Positions 13,801 to 25,440 of a stretch of 64,000 bases of DNA are shown here, piece after piece. Source of the stretch: Ciona intestinalis (Eukaryota > Chordata > Ascidiacea > Phlebobranchia > Cionidae); NCBI RefSeq assembly GCF_000224145.3, contig NC_020166.2:3934939-3998938 (forward strand), given 5' to 3'. The notes under the pieces are model-generated. The model saw nothing but the letters and a program-made list of their open reading frames with translations, had not been told where the DNA came from and made no database searches. The position numbers and the translations under genes are program-made. How positions within the stretch are numbered: position 1 is the stretch's first letter; each line of letters begins with the position of its first letter.

Positions 13801-14183
13801 TAGTAGGGTGGGGTAAGATGGGACACTTTTAGCACATTAATATCCAAATATCCTGATTGTGTTTTAAACAATTTCCAACGGGCTACACGAGTCGTGAGGG
13901 TACGGTTTTATCATTTTTTGAATGTGCTTTGTTTACTATCAAATGGGACCAGGAAATAGAAAAAAAGTCCCATCTTACCCCACACTTCTATACCCATTAT
14001 TGTTTTAAAAATATAAAAAAAAACGTTATTATTGTTAAACAGGCTTCCCCTTCAACACCTTCGGTGGTTAGCAGGAAACCTCGAGTAAGTTTACCATCTG
14101 CCCAACCTTGGATGAAGCAGCAACCAGCGATTGTTAATTATACCGAGATAAGGTACCAACCCCAGCAACATGTAACGGAATAA
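7876..14183 (+). CDS. DEPTOR: DEPTOR-like protein (DEP-DEP-PDZ)
   Basis: DEPTOR binds and inhibits mTOR through its PDZ region. Exons: about 7876-8012, 8222-8356, 8427-8541, 8666-8847, 11839-11995, 12262-12329, 12408-12450, 12559-12655, 13122-13226, 13602-13754, 14043-14183; 441 residues if the ATG at 7883 is used (human 409). DEP1 spans the first three exons ([27 protein letters not shown]-type end). DEP2 follows ([24 protein letters not shown], human LCHRLMEHGII). The linker before [15 protein letters not shown], matches human LLTPGAPYARK. The [23 protein letters not shown] and NGKNVLHL...LILNGPK match human GWGFVVRGSKPCHIQAVDPS and NGLNVLNV...LILTGPR. There is a C-terminal extension of about 60 residues past the PDZ. 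Intron 12451-12558 starts with GC. Start codon and first exon boundary are uncertain; part of DEP1 may lie upstream. Confidence 0.9.
8848..11838. other. Large DEPTOR intron (about 3 kb)
   Basis: It separates the second DEP exon from the rest of the gene, while all other introns here are under 500 bp. I see no coding exon in it. It holds a T-rich run near 10610-10632 and two TGACGTCA octamers at 11045-11052 and 11635-11642, so an internal promoter or enhancer is possible but unproven. Confidence 0.55.
12451..12558 (+). other. Non-canonical GC-AG intron in DEPTOR
   Basis: The exon end GTGAAAAG is followed by GCAGGT. Only this GC donor gives the phase needed to join the next exon (C-TCA-TTA-CCT), which runs into the conserved ALLHPEAP linker. 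The nearby GT at 12455 would put the next exon into a frame with an early stop. Confidence 0.65.
12877..13029. mobile_element. TAGGGTGGGG MITE, right end missing, in DEPTOR intron
   Basis: Left terminus TAGTAGGGTGGGGGAAGATG, then CACCTTTAGCAC, CCTGATCGTGTTTTAAACAA and GTTTACTACTAAATTGGACG. The right terminal repeat is not recognisable. Confidence 0.75.
13799..13986. mobile_element. TAGGGTGGGG MITE in last DEPTOR intron
   Basis: Both ends are present: TAGTAGGGTGGGGTAAGATG and, at the right, GTCCCATCTTACCCCACAC. It fills most of the intron before the terminal coding exon. Confidence 0.85.
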
Positions 14184-15144
14184 TCATTCACTGAACATGG
14201 GATGTTCTGGTTGATGACGTCATTCGGAGCTGCGCCAAGTGCGAATATGTTCGTGTGAAGATGAGTTGTGTTTCAGTTCAATCAAACTTTCATTCCAATC
14301 CAATCCAACCAAAACCAAATCTTAGTTTTAACATGTTGTAAATAAGTTTCTATTATGAATTCTGGATTCCATCGACGTTTAAATTCAAATAGTCTGCCTC
14401 AGTTTATATGTTGCTTCATATCCGTGATAACACATTCATCACTGAAGTTATATATAGTAGGATGGGGTAAGACGGGACACCTTTTCATTCTATTTTCTCA
14501 TCCTATTTTATCGCAAACAAAGAGTAGTTACTTGTTTAAAACTCAATTCATACACTTGTATTTAATGTGCTAAAGCTGTCCCGTCTTCCCCACCCTATTA
14601 TATACCTCCGTTTTTTTTAGTTATTTTTATAAATAGTTCTAGTTTATTCAATCAGTGCTCATATATCGGTGTCGTTGACAATGGCTTGAACCTACTAACA
14701 TCGAACCTCGATAAACTATGTTCCATTTTTATTGCTTTGTTTTGCTTGATTGTTTAACTTTTAACGTATACGCCTCATTCACATAAATGCTTTTAGTGCT
14801 ATTTGTTTTGCGTGTCAAGTGTTACTTGTATGAAGGAATGGCTTATTTGTAGTTAATAATTATAAAAGGGAATCATTGAGAAGTGTGCGTTTATTTCTTC
14901 AAAACTTTGTATGTGTATGGCGTTTCGATACTACCATCCACTACACATTTGAGGGGGTAGTTTACCTTTCTCTAGATTTTCGATAGCCACTTATCGAAAG
15001 CCGAGCACTTAAGAGAGTTTTGCTGTCCGTATTCTACTTCATCATACACCGCTCGTGCGTATCACTCTTATAGTAAATGTTAGAACCGGAGAAAGTACTG
15101 ACGTGCAGTTGGCCAGCTAATATTCAAAATTATTTCCAAATAAA
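14184..15144. other. Intergenic spacer between DEPTOR and the dynein light chain gene
   Basis: DEPTOR 3' UTR, one MITE (14453-14606) and a TGACGTCA octamer at 14215-14222. No other gene or RNA was recognised. Confidence 0.6.
14453..14606. mobile_element. TAGGGTGGGG MITE, short variant
   Basis: Left end TAGTAGGATGGGGTAAGACG, right end CTGTCCCGTCTTCCCCACC then CTATTATA. Flanking TATA on both sides fits TA target duplication. The interior is reduced compared with 190-bp copies. Confidence 0.85.
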
Positions 15145-16459
15145 ATGCACCATGGAAAAAGCGCAGGTACAGTGTATTGTAACAATGTTCTACGTTGTGA
15201 CATGATAAGTTAGAATAATTTCCGTAATTATCGTTTAAAAGTAACGAGGTGTTAACTGGAATTGCAGTTTCGCAATCCAGCACAAGGAAATCGAGTCGTC
15301 GCAAATCGTTCACCAGTACAACTGCTCGTTCTAAACGTGCGGTAACTGATATAGCATCAGGTAATGTTAGATGTAATATGGGCAATGTCAAGTTATTCTA
15401 ACACTTGCCTATTTGTTCTAGAACCAGGTCTTAAAGATGATACACGAAAGGAGCAGCGCCTGTTCTTTCCAGTTGCTAAAGTGCGTGATATCATTTTAAC
15501 TTCTCTAAAAACTTTCATTACGGTAAGTTCAGTAATTCCAAATGACATAGAAATGACCTACTGTAGACTCAATTAAGTGTTGTTAGATACTCAAAATAGG
15601 CCTACGCTGCGCTGTTTCGGTGTGGTAATATATTCGTTTCGTTTGATATATTTGTATGCGCAGTAGCGCCTTCAAATATCTCAGTTGGAACGAATATATC
15701 ACGACAGGCATGTAGGGAATGTAGACTACCAAAATACGTATATTACAGTAACATTTGTGTGTTAACTTGATTGCTTCGCTTATTTAGTTTTCTTTATTTG
15801 CAGAAGTCAAACGACAATTCTAATGTTTCCATAGATGCCCCAAAACCCCAACAGAAGATGGCGCTACAAATCAGCGACGATATAAAAGAGAAAGTAAAAA
15901 GCCTTTTTCGAGAAACGGAAAACAATAGGTAAGATTGGTGGCACCATGAATGTAACTATAGGGTTTTGAGCACAACCCTAATGTAAGAATAGTAACTTGC
16001 TTTATCCTCCACGTGGCCGGAAACCGACATTCGGCATAACACGGGTGTTCTAGGTAATTTGTTTAACTCCAGGGACACTAAAACTTTAAAGATTATGAAA
16101 AAAAGGTGACTCACGAAATCACATATTTGTGATATCCAGTGCATGCACGCAAGAGGTATATGCAGTCACTGGATCGATGTGATAGGCTGTTGCTGGCTCT
16201 CGTGTTATAAATCGAAGCTTCCCCGTCACCACGGAGATAAATAAGTAATAATAGTGTTGACTCCTATCATTTAAGCTGAGTGCTCTGTTTAAGGTACAAA
16301 CTCGTAGTGTACGTTATAATTGGAGAAACTTCACACACTGATTTTATCTGTGCAAGTCGCTTCATGTGGGATAAAACTGTGGATAATTTTGCCGAAGCCA
16401 ACTTTCGGTGGAAGAATGTCTTCGCTGTAGCAATGGCATACGGGGTTTACTTTGATTAA
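15145..16459 (+). CDS. Tctex1-domain dynein light chain (DYNLT4/5-like)
   Basis: Light chain of the Tctex1 family, expected to bind dynein intermediate chain and cargo, or to act in cilia. Exons 15145-15166, 15268-15360, 15422-15522, 15804-15928, 16294-16459, all in phase, 168 residues. The N-terminus is basic and Ser-rich (MHHGKSA, then RKSSRRKSFTS). The C-terminal exon is diagnostic: RYKLVVYVIIGETS, CASRFMWDKTVDNFAEANF and FAVAMAYGVYFD match the family pattern RYK-IV-V-IG, CLWD--ND-FAS--F and FA-A--YGVY. The ATG at 15145 is required by phase; a second ATG at 15152 gives a frame with a stop. PolyA signal at 16487-16492, 28 bases after the stop. Closest vertebrate group by length and C-terminus is TCTEX1D1/DYNLT5, not tested by tree. 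Confidence 0.9.
15618..15707. repeat. Short inverted-repeat element in dynein light chain intron
   Basis: The left arm GTGTGGTAATATATTCGTTT is complementary to the right arm AACGAATATATCACGACA, separated by about 50 bases with GCGCAGTAGCGCC. A related unit lies at about 20187-20335. It is probably a TIR element; no clear target duplication was found. Confidence 0.5.
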
Positions 16460-16683
16460 AAGAAACCGTTTGTATATTGTGCTTACAATAAAAATATTTC
16501 TGGTTACGCAAAAGTTTCAAAAGTATATATACATTTACTTGACCAAGTTACTTTTTAAAATATCGTTCAGTAATTCAACTGCTTAAAGTTCTTAATTGTT
16601 TAATTTTAATATTGAATTTACTGTGACGTAATACAAGCGACTTGGCTAACATAACCTTGCTGACTATAACATGTAGGTTATAT

Positions 16684-17131
16684 CAGAGCCATAGAAATAC
16701 CGAGTAGTCCAACCCATTGTTACGTAAAAGACAAATTGAACGGCAATTTGGGTCCAAAATAACACAGTAGGTATAGGGAAAATGCATGTTTTTCGGTAAA
16801 TTAGAGAAAAACTTGAGTCCAAAAACAAATTTAAAGGTTAAAAAGTGTAAAAAACAAGTGTTATTTGTTTTCTGTATCAAAAAAAGTCAAAAAATGGAAT
16901 TAGAAGCGGTTGATTTGTGACATTTTAGTCATTTAATGGGGGTAAATTTATATGTTTTTTCAAAAAAATGTTTGGTAATGTAAATAGAAGCTGTTTTACG
17001 CCTTTCCACAAAAGGAAATCGCAAATAAAACTCAACAAGTTCGTTTAAATTCATTGCGAAAGTCACCGCTTTTGCTCTATTTTGAACACACACAGACGGC
17101 AGTTGGACTACTCGGTGTTTTTACGACTCTG
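16684..17131. mobile_element. Non-autonomous hAT-type element, 448 bp
   Basis: It starts CAGAGCCATAGAAATACCG and ends GTTTTTACGACTCTG; the 30-bp ends are inverted repeats sharing ACCGAGTAGTCCAAC. It is flanked on both sides by GGTTATAT, an 8-bp target duplication. An 8-bp duplication and a CAG-type terminus are hallmarks of hAT transposons. No transposase frame inside. A 48-bp relative is at 63173-63220. Confidence 0.88.
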
Positions 17132-19033
17132 GGTTATATGACTGTCAGGTATAAATACATATCTGTAAACAACCTAATACCCTGTCGTCCTTGCAGATGA
17201 AAGTTCTCGCCATTTCTGTAACGATTCCCTGAAACACCCGAATTTGTATGTCGGGATTTTTCAGGGACTCGTTGAAGATTTTTTGGCGGAGTTTATATTT
17301 CTTGCATAACGTATATATATTCCTATACCAACACCTGTCGTCCAATATCTGCACCATAATGTATATTCCTATTTCAGCACACTCGCCTTTATTTGCTTTT
17401 AAAAGAAACATATTTATGTATAACTTGTTGCGTCTATTATTATATTATACTATACCTTTAAAGACACTACTTATAATCTTTCTTATTGTTTCCGTATCTG
17501 AAAACCGTTTTTTGAATGAGCTTTGTGTCACCAATGTGGAACGTCTATGTGCTGTACCATGTTGTCAACCTGTTTGCATACTGTAAATCAAACGCTAGTT
17601 AAACATTAGAACTCCGATATAGATGAGCCAAAATATCTTAGTAGGTTATTCGTTCACTGAATAAATTTGCTACAGCAAACATTTAGGTCTCAGATCAAAG
17701 GTTTATTAAAACCCTGGTCAATGAAATAATGCATTAAATATTTCAGGCAACAATTTTATTTTTATAGAAAAGCAATGATTTTCTTCACGGAACAATAATT
17801 GTATAGTGATACAATTAGAATGGCATCGGTAGAAACATTTAACATGCTTACCATATACTTCTAACCGTGAGAATACAGCATTATTTGTAGCCTTTACATT
17901 TAGCTTGCTTACTATCACACATAACATATTATGTGCCTTCTACTAGTTTCCATTTCTTTTCCAAGTTCCGATTACTCTGACACTACTCGAAGTAGGTGCG
18001 TCCCTTTTATACAGTGAAGATGTCTGTGTTAACGATATTCGTGTCCTGTTATATCTTGGCTACTAGTGTAGAAGATGTTTCGAGTCAGCAAAGCAAATAT
18101 GAAAGTTGATACGCTGCCCGGATACTAATACTACTCCGATATTCTTGTTTGATAAAAACCACAACCAGATAATTGTTCGCATCAGGGAAACTTTATTAAG
18201 AGTTTACGGCTAAGGAAATACCTGTCTGTTACGACTAAGGGATTTTCCATGCCAATTAGTGTTTTACATTTAATAATTAAATGAATACCATACAGAGCTT
18301 AATTGCCACAAAAAAATCTAGTATCGTATAATAACCGTCTTTAAAAAAAATGTGGGCTTTCTATTGTAAGGTGTTACTCGTGGACGTGGTCAAGTGTATT
18401 AAGAAATAAATTGGACTTTATTTCCCGTATGGCAGATGAAACGTTAGTTGATTAGTTACAATAAAACTGTTGTTTCGGTTTTAATAAAAACTAACTTTTA
18501 GTTTTATTTCAGAAGGCCAGTTTTTAAATAAAACTAAAATTATTAAGTTAAACAATTAAATTATGGATCGTCAATTAAATTAGAAATGGTTCGCAACATA
18601 TTTATCTAAATGTAACCCAGTAAAAGACGTATTGAATTTACCTGGATACAAGTTTTATGTTCACTGAAGCCATTGCTACGAAACATATTATAATTAATCC
18701 GTAACGTTAAATAGTTAATTAAAATTTATTTTTATTTTAAGTTTTACAATGTTCTGTGGTTGATTTGCAAGTTAAGGGGCAAGCTAGTTTACCCCCAAAA
18801 TAGTAGTTCATTAAAAGCGCTGTAGTCCATGTTGTGTTGTAGATGTACCGACGGGTCAAATACATGCAGTGAAGCAAAAATCTACTGTTGGAACATATAA
18901 TCTGCAACCAAATATTGCAAAAAAACGCAGCACCGCGAATCATTTAGCTTTTACATGACTATACATAAGAACATGATTATACGTAAGTAGCATGTTTAAT
19001 ATACATAAATTGATCGTACATTATGACGTCGTT

Positions 19034-19482
19034 GAAGGGGGTAAGTTGGAAAATGGGACAGAATGAGATATTTGAGTGAAATCTCTTTTAACGTGGTTAA
19101 ACAAAAGAGCGGCAAATCATGACTGTTCTTAAGCATTATAATTCGGTGTTAAACAAATACAACATTTTTCAAGCTTAATATTAGTTTAAATACTTTTGTA
19201 GAATGCAATATTTTTCAATTGAGGTCTGAACAATACCAAACTTGATTTAAATTTCATTCATTAATCAAAACCAACAAGAATTTAGAACAGACCCGTCTTC
19301 CCCGCCTGTTTGCGAACCGCTTAAAGGCATCTGGTGTGTTTTGATATATTCAAGTGAAGTGTTGTTAATTAATAAACGTACAATAGTACAAATTTAGGTA
19401 TCACTTAAAAACGATATATTTTGATTTTTAAAATGTTGGACAATATGTGCTTAAGTATCCCATCTTACCCCTCCCGACTGCA
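19034..19482. mobile_element. Degenerate TAGGGTGGGG-type MITE pair of ends
   Basis: The left AAGGGGGTAAGTTGGAAAATGG and right GTATCCCATCTTACCCCTCC resemble inverted family termini, but the span is longer than usual and the interior is poorly conserved. It may be two fragments or a copy with an insertion. Confidence 0.4.
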
Positions 19483-19494
19483 TTTTAATACATA

Positions 19495-19770
19495 GTGGAG
19501 TTGGAGGAGACGATACCCTTACTATTTGACAACACTTCTGGGAAATATGTTAAAACACACGGGTAGTTATTTATCGACTCGCACACCAGGAGTAATTTAG
19601 GCGATTTACAAACAAGCGGGGTAAAGTATGCCACTAAAACCTTATTCATTTTGATTAATAAATGGATATATTATTATGGAAGTAAATAACATGAAATAAT
19701 ATTGTTTTGTATTTTGTCTATCATCAAATGGGTCTCGTCTTTGCCCGGGTCCCTTCTTCTCCACCCTATA
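19495..19770. mobile_element. Degenerate TAGGGTGGGG-type MITE
   Basis: The left end TAGTGGAGTTGGAGGAGACG and right end GGGTCCCTTCTTCTCCACC followed by CTATAAAT are weak matches to the family ends. A SINE starts directly after the right end. Confidence 0.45.
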
Positions 19771-19771
19771 A

Positions 19772-20080
19772 ATGGCGATGTCGGTTAGGGCACCCGCTTC
19801 TAACCTAGAAGTAATGGGTTCAAGGCTTTTTGCTGCTACCATTGTTGGCGCCTCATGTAGCCTATCCTTGAGCAAGATATTTGACGTCAATTGCTCCAAC
19901 CCAGTGGTCACTAATGGGTTGTACAAATTATCAGCAAAAAAGAAAAAAGATATTAAAAGAAATAATCACCCATAAAGTATAACATATTTGGTAAGTCGTA
20001 AGCTGGCACTAGATCTATCAACAGAACACCCACGTTAAACGACCACCGTGTTCCAGCAACGCAAGGATAAAGTAAGTTTA
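19772..20080 (+). repeat. tRNA-derived SINE copy
   Basis: The tRNA-like head has GGTTAGGGCACCCGC and the B-box-like ATGGGTTCAAGGC. The body has CCTTGAGCAAGATATTTGACG, CAATTGCTCCAACCCAGTGG and AAGCTGGCACTAG. Same family as 7482-7810, moderately diverged. Confidence 0.8.
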
Positions 20081-20186
20081 AACATTACATCTATTCATAT
20101 GTGAATAATTATAAACGTGGTAAATGTTGGGTTCCGTCTGCTTGATTATAACTTATTATAAAGAAATATACGTTTGTGCGTCAGAG

Positions 20187-20335
20187 ACATTTTTTACCGG
20201 TGTCGTAATATTTTCGTTCCGATTAATATATTTGTACCGGGCGCTATTGCGCATACGCCGAGACGCTACTGCGCATGCGTAGTAGGTCAGAACAAATATA
20301 CAATGACCATCCGGTCCAAATTTATTACGACCATC
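20187..20335. repeat. Inverted-repeat unit related to 15618-15707
   Basis: The left arm GTCGTAATATTTTCGTTCCG and right arm CAAATTTATTACGACCA are partly complementary, and the centre has GCGCTATTGCGCATACGC. It shares GTCGTAATATTTTCG-type ends and the GCGC centre with the earlier unit. Confidence 0.4.
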
Positions 20336-21717
20336 CGTTGAAAACGTTCCAGATACGACGTTTACGCGTTAAAACATTAGTTTTTGATTTAAAGACAACA
20401 GAACTCAGTTTATTGTTGTCTTATTTGTATCCTAAAAAAGGTAAGTATACCACTAACAAACCTATTTTATGCTAGTTTAATTGGAACATTTTATTTATAA
20501 TTTACAGGTGTTGGTGGACCTAGGTGATCCTAGAATACAAAAATTATAGCAGCCACTTTCAAAACCAGCTTCTAATTGTCTTACTAACATAAAATTTTGG
20601 CTTGTTACTAACAAGATGCCAGCGGTACTCTAAAATAAAATTTTAATAATTCGAAAAAGTAGTACCTGTTAATATTAATTTTCATCATAAAAAAATTATT
20701 TATAAGAATTTCTACCGATCCAGGCTTGAATAGCCTACGTTATTATAGCGCTAATTATAGTACCTAAAAATAAACCATTATTTTATTTAAGAAAGTGCGG
20801 GGACGGGTGTTATATAAAAAGCATAGTCATATCTAAATCATATAAATATCAAATTTTTAAATAATTTCCTGTAAATTTAACTTGGCATGGGTACATTATG
20901 TAGGTCACTAGCATTGTATTTCCATAAAATAAAATAATATAATTTCAAAAGAAAAGTAACATTTTTCCACGTAACTCTTTTCAATCGGTACGTATTTATT
21001 AGAGCAATTGGATATGTTACGACATCGGTATTTATTTGTGTCACGAGTATTTTCATCTGCCGGAGTGTTCATATTCTGCACGAATATTAACGGTTATCCC
21101 TATAGTCCAAAACAAATGTAAGGTTATCCCTGCTCCAAAGCAGTAATGAACATTTTGTTTCGGACAGACCACTTTTCCGTCAGGAACATTTTCTGTGCAA
21201 CTTGTAAATACTTTCGTCATCTTTTCGTCACTAATAATTTTTACTTCTCATATACTTTTTTGTTGGTTTATGAACATATTGACTTTTATGTTGCATATGG
21301 AAATTCTTTCGTCACAAACAATATTTTTTCTGTAATGGACACGCAAGTCTAATATAACGCTTTTAACGAAATATTATTTTACCAAACAAGGTTTTGAAGT
21401 CCAATTTAGGTTGCATCATGTCAAAAATACAACTCGTATTAAAACAAGCGGCATTGTGAAAACAACGATTCCGAAAGAACGAAAGCACTTTATTCACCCT
21501 CGCACCCGCTCAACTAGTTATAGGCCTAACGTATGTAAATATGTGGGAAAATATTTGGGGAGACTTTTTATTTTTGTATAATATATAACTGATAATCACC
21601 CCATAACGGGATTTGGAGCCGTTAACTGTTGTCTTTTCCAGCAAGGACATACACGACCATAATCGTGACAGAGTCGAATGGTCTCAGGGTCCCGCGTCTT
21701 CCCCAACTACACTATAT

Positions 21718-21917
21718 TGAGTACTGTGGGGAAGATGAGACACCTGTACCATATCATATTTAAATAACCGGATCGCGTTTTAAACAATTGACAATGGTCT
21801 TTGGAAGTCGTGACTCGTGCGGATACGGTTTTATAATTCTTTGAATATTGTGCGTTTACTACCAAATAGGAGAAAAAACAAAAAGAAAACGTGTCCCATC
21901 TTCCCCTACCCTACTAT
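21718..21917. mobile_element. TAGGGTGGGG MITE, 200 bp
   Basis: The left end is GTACTGTGGGGAAGATGAGAC, the right end GTGTCCCATCTTCCCCTACC followed by CTACTATA. Interior blocks are complete (GGATCGCGTTTTAAACAATT, GTTTACTACCAAATAGG). Confidence 0.85.
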
Positions 21918-23637
21918 AAAAACTGTTAAAGACGAACTCAAACCCTTTTGCATGAGAAGTTGTAATTTTAAAAGCATGAAAATTGTGTATTGATAACAAA
22001 ACTAAGTTTGCCCTAAAATGTGTAAGCTACATTTATGTTCCCCGGTTAATTATGTATCTAAGCCACCACACCGTAAAGATTACGACATTTCAGTATAGAT
22101 TAAAAAAACTAAGAGATAGGTTGTGGTATATGATCGTGATGTAGGTATTTCAAAACAATTTCAATAGCAGTCGAGTCAACCAGAAACCAGCAAAGCGAAA
22201 CGGTTCGAATCACCGGATGCAATCGTCAGGGGGAATAATAGATTCTTGTGTATAGGCAAAGGCTTACGCTGTGCTTGTTCTGAGTTAGGTAAACATGATG
22301 CTATGCTTTTAGAGAGGACACATTATGAGCGTGTTCGAGTGAACAGGGAAATGTTTATACATGTTTTAATATGTAGCTTCTCTGATAACAGAGTCCAGGT
22401 CTTCTAAAAAAAAATAATGGTGTGTGTTGTATATAGACTATACTGGATAGAAATAAAAGCACTATAGTAAAGATTGAGGATTTAGTACGTAGGTAGGAAG
22501 TGAATTGAAGTGGTACTTGCGACTGTTTACTATGTTGCATCTTCTATGTATTAACATCACGGTGTCAAAAGCTTACTCCGGTAACTAAACGAGACATAAT
22601 TTATAAGTCGTTGTCACATATAAGGCTCTATTATAATAGTAAAAAAATTATAATAATATGGCAGTTGAAAACGAATGAGCAGTTAACATCCTTCAGCATA
22701 GGGGCTGTGGTTAGTTCGTTTAATTTGGGCGTGACAACATAACGTGAAAACTGTAAGGCGACTAACGCAGCATATAAGGCTTTATATGGAAACAAAAGGA
22801 AGCTTAACATTACTTCCTTGTTGTGGCGCAACAAACTTATAAGCCACGTTTCAAGTTGGCATTTTAACTATTGTTACTTACGTGTGCTTGTCATCAGTTG
22901 CACCAGTTTTCTTATTATGACATTACAAGTCTTCGTTTAGAAACTGCGTCATTTCCTTGCGCATGAGTGTGGAAAGCGGTGGGTTGCATTGTGGGTTTGA
23001 ACAGGAAGCAGTGACTACACACACACACGCATTGTCTGCTTGCGTCGCAATAACAGTTTCTTGTGTCAGTAACCGCTATAAGCATAAGGCAGACTCAGCT
23101 TCAAAATATGTTTACATTGAAAGTACGAAAAAGTACAAAACTACTTAAACAAACAATATAGTGGCTTATATGGCGTTTGAAGTAGTAGTGAGCAAAAGAA
23201 ACGCTAAATTTATGCTTAGATTGCTCAGTTATAAACTAAACACCGCGTTATTATATTTCTGCAGTACAGATGACGTCATATACTAAAATACGAATTGCTG
23301 AGAGAAAACTTAGATGTAAATAAACAAAACAATCTGACCGTGAACATTTTATTATTGTTAAAATTTAAATGTTAAAAACGTTAAAAACTAAACATAACCT
23401 CGCGAACAACGTTTTCGTGAAAATGCAAATTAAATTTATGATACATCGTTTCGTGCGTGGGTTTATCCTTGCACAGTTTTGTTTCTGGCACGAGTATTTA
23501 CGCACATGTAGTCACGAAATCATTATTCAAACATGAGTAGATTATTAATACAGATTTAGTAACCATCCTCCAAGTTTTTTTTACAATTAGGAAGTGTACT
23601 GTTGTTGTTATTACTGAAGTACAACACTGTACTGCTC

Positions 23638-24162
23638 ATGGGGAATGCGTGCGGTGGAAGAAAAGAAACTCGACTGGTTTTGATTGGACTTGATCTTGCT
23701 GGAAAAACTTCAATTTTGAACAGATTACGGTTTAATGAAGCTGGTGCCACTACACCGACAGTTGGATTTAACTTTGAAACAGTTGCGTTTAAAAATTGTG
23801 ACATTAATATCTGGGATACGGGCGGCCAAGATAAGATCAGAGATTTATGGCGGCATTATTATGAGGAAGTAGACGGAATTTTATTTGTTATCGACTCAAC
23901 GGACCAAGGAAGGATAGATGAAGCTAAAGAAGCCTTGCATAAAGCCATGCGTGATATTAACTTAAAAGATGCTTTCTTGTGCGTCTTAGCGAACAAACGT
24001 GACCTTACAGAACAATGCATGTCGGTAGATGAAATTCGTAACCGCCTACAACTCACTTCGTTCCCAGAGACCAGAATTTGGACTCTGTTGGAAGTGAGTG
24101 CAGTAAAGGGCACCGGACTAGAGGAAGTTCTCACGTGGATATCGTCAAAACACCGAAAATAG
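23638..24162 (+). CDS. Arf-family small GTPase, intronless
   Basis: Membrane-traffic type GTPase of 174 residues. All nucleotide-binding motifs are present: GLDLAGKT (17-24), switch I threonine in TTPTVGFNF (38-46), WDTGGQDK (59-66), NKRD (119-122; NKQD in typical Arfs) and VSA in the last quarter. Gly2 in MGNACGG fits N-myristoylation, and Cys5 could be acylated. The in-frame ATG at 23602 would mask Gly2, so 23638 is chosen. The sequence is close to Arf1-5 (RDLWRHYYEEVDGILFVIDS) but diverged, so it is either a lineage-specific Arf or an Arl. Absence of introns suggests origin by retroposition. AATAAA at 24173-24178 is only 11 bases after the stop, giving a very short 3' UTR. Confidence 0.95.
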   Translation: MGNACGGRKETRLVLIGLDLAGKTSILNRLRFNEAGATTPTVGFNFETVAFKNCDINIWDTGGQDKIRDLWRHYYEEVDGILFVIDSTDQGRIDEAKEALHKAMRDINLKDAFLCVLANKRDLTEQCMSVDEIRNRLQLTSFPETRIWTLLEVSAVKGTGLEEVLTWISSKHRK

Positions 24163-25440
24163 CTTCAAACCGAATAAAGCAATATTTTTGTGTGGCTAAT
24201 AATGATACAAGATGTACTAACATTTTATTTAAATTTTAATCTTCAGCATTTCGCTACTGTAATCGAAGCCCATATTCCAAACATGCTTTTTTAAGAACTG
24301 CATCGGAAATCTGGTTTCTATTTCACGCATACTTTACAAGAAAATGATATTTTAAGAAATGCTAATTTTTCATTTACATTGAAACGTTCTAAGAATGACA
24401 TACCTTGCCACGAAGATTGTAGTTAGATTGTTAGTTCTATTTATTAAATAATATATTGTAATTTCGTAACAAGTTAACGATCAGTGATAACTCTGCATTG
24501 ACTTAAAAATATCTCAAACCTATTTATTCCACTCTTTTATTTTGTGAAACGGTCAAAACAGCTACTATGCAAGTTCATTTTGACAAGGAAAAGCAAGAAA
24601 TGTGACACAAATATAGTGCACACATAATACGCAGTTGGCGACGCGCAGTGAGATCCCGTCACCAGCACCCACCTATGCACGCGCGACTACGATCTTACTA
24701 AAAGTGGCGTTGCTAATTGATCGCCCAGGCCAATGTACAGTTGGTTCACCAAAATCTACAGGTTTGTATAGATATTGCACAGTTGCGATTTCAATACGAA
24801 TTCCTCGCAAGGAAACGTTTTGCTTTGTATGGTTGGGCGATTTGACAGTTGTAAATAATATATACAGAAGATGGACTACGTAACAGCATTATGGCACTCC
24901 ATTTCGTTTACACATACAAATTGTTCCACGGCTAACAACATTAGAACATTTACAGCGAAAAAAAAGCGATTGAGTTATTTGTCTCATTAGATTTCGCAAT
25001 AATTTTCTCTGTACTTATTTATAGCACCAAACCTATAGAAATTGGGGGAGTTTTACTGCGATTTCATAATTGGAGAACGTCGCTACTTATTTGAAGTAAT
25101 CACCGAACACCTATACAAACATAAAATATACAAATTTTCTTGTTTGAGTTGAGATTCGCGTTACGGTAGTCATAAATAAAAAAAAAACAGAAAATGAAAA
25201 TTGAGAAATTTTAAGTTTATAGGCTACAATTGCATGCAAAAAAAGTAGTTAATACAATCGCAGTGCTGATTAAAGGTTGGCTGAATGCTATGATTTTTGG
25301 TCTTGGGGAAAATTACAAAGGTACTTATGCTTTCCGCCTTATAATGTGACGTGTTTTAAGGCACAGCGGACAATGGGGTTTGTTATGTTGCTTGTTAGCA
25401 AGAAAAATAAAATTTGGCGTTTACGTTCTGTAGTGAAAGC
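24163..25440. other. Spacer between Arf gene (+) and vigilin (-)
   Basis: Convergent 3' flanks. After the Arf polyA signal I see AT-rich sequence and no supported gene or repeat. Vigilin's 3' UTR must lie at its right edge. Confidence 0.55.

Larger units (their letters stand above)
16460..23637. other. 7 kb gene-poor region
   Basis: It contains the 3' UTR of the dynein light chain gene, a hAT-type element (16684-17131), degenerate MITE copies near 19030-19770, a SINE (about 19772-20080), an inverted-repeat unit near 20187, and a clear MITE at 21718-21917. No open frame with family similarity or consistent splice sites was found. A TGACGTCA octamer is at 23271-23278, about 360 bases upstream of the Arf gene. 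Confidence 0.6.

Noticed and set aside
17145-17411. 88-codon open frame on the minus strand, fairly protein-like in composition
   Set aside because: No recognised family, no matching splice sites and no neighbouring exons; a frame of this length is possible by chance.
22190-22215. B-box-like GGTTCGAATCACC suggesting a tRNA
   Set aside because: No A box at the right distance and no cloverleaf stems could be drawn.
23859-24134. Minus-strand 91-codon open frame
   Set aside because: Antisense shadow of the Arf GTPase.
24635-24883. 82-codon open frame between the Arf gene and vigilin
   Set aside because: No similarity to a known family, no splice or polyA context.
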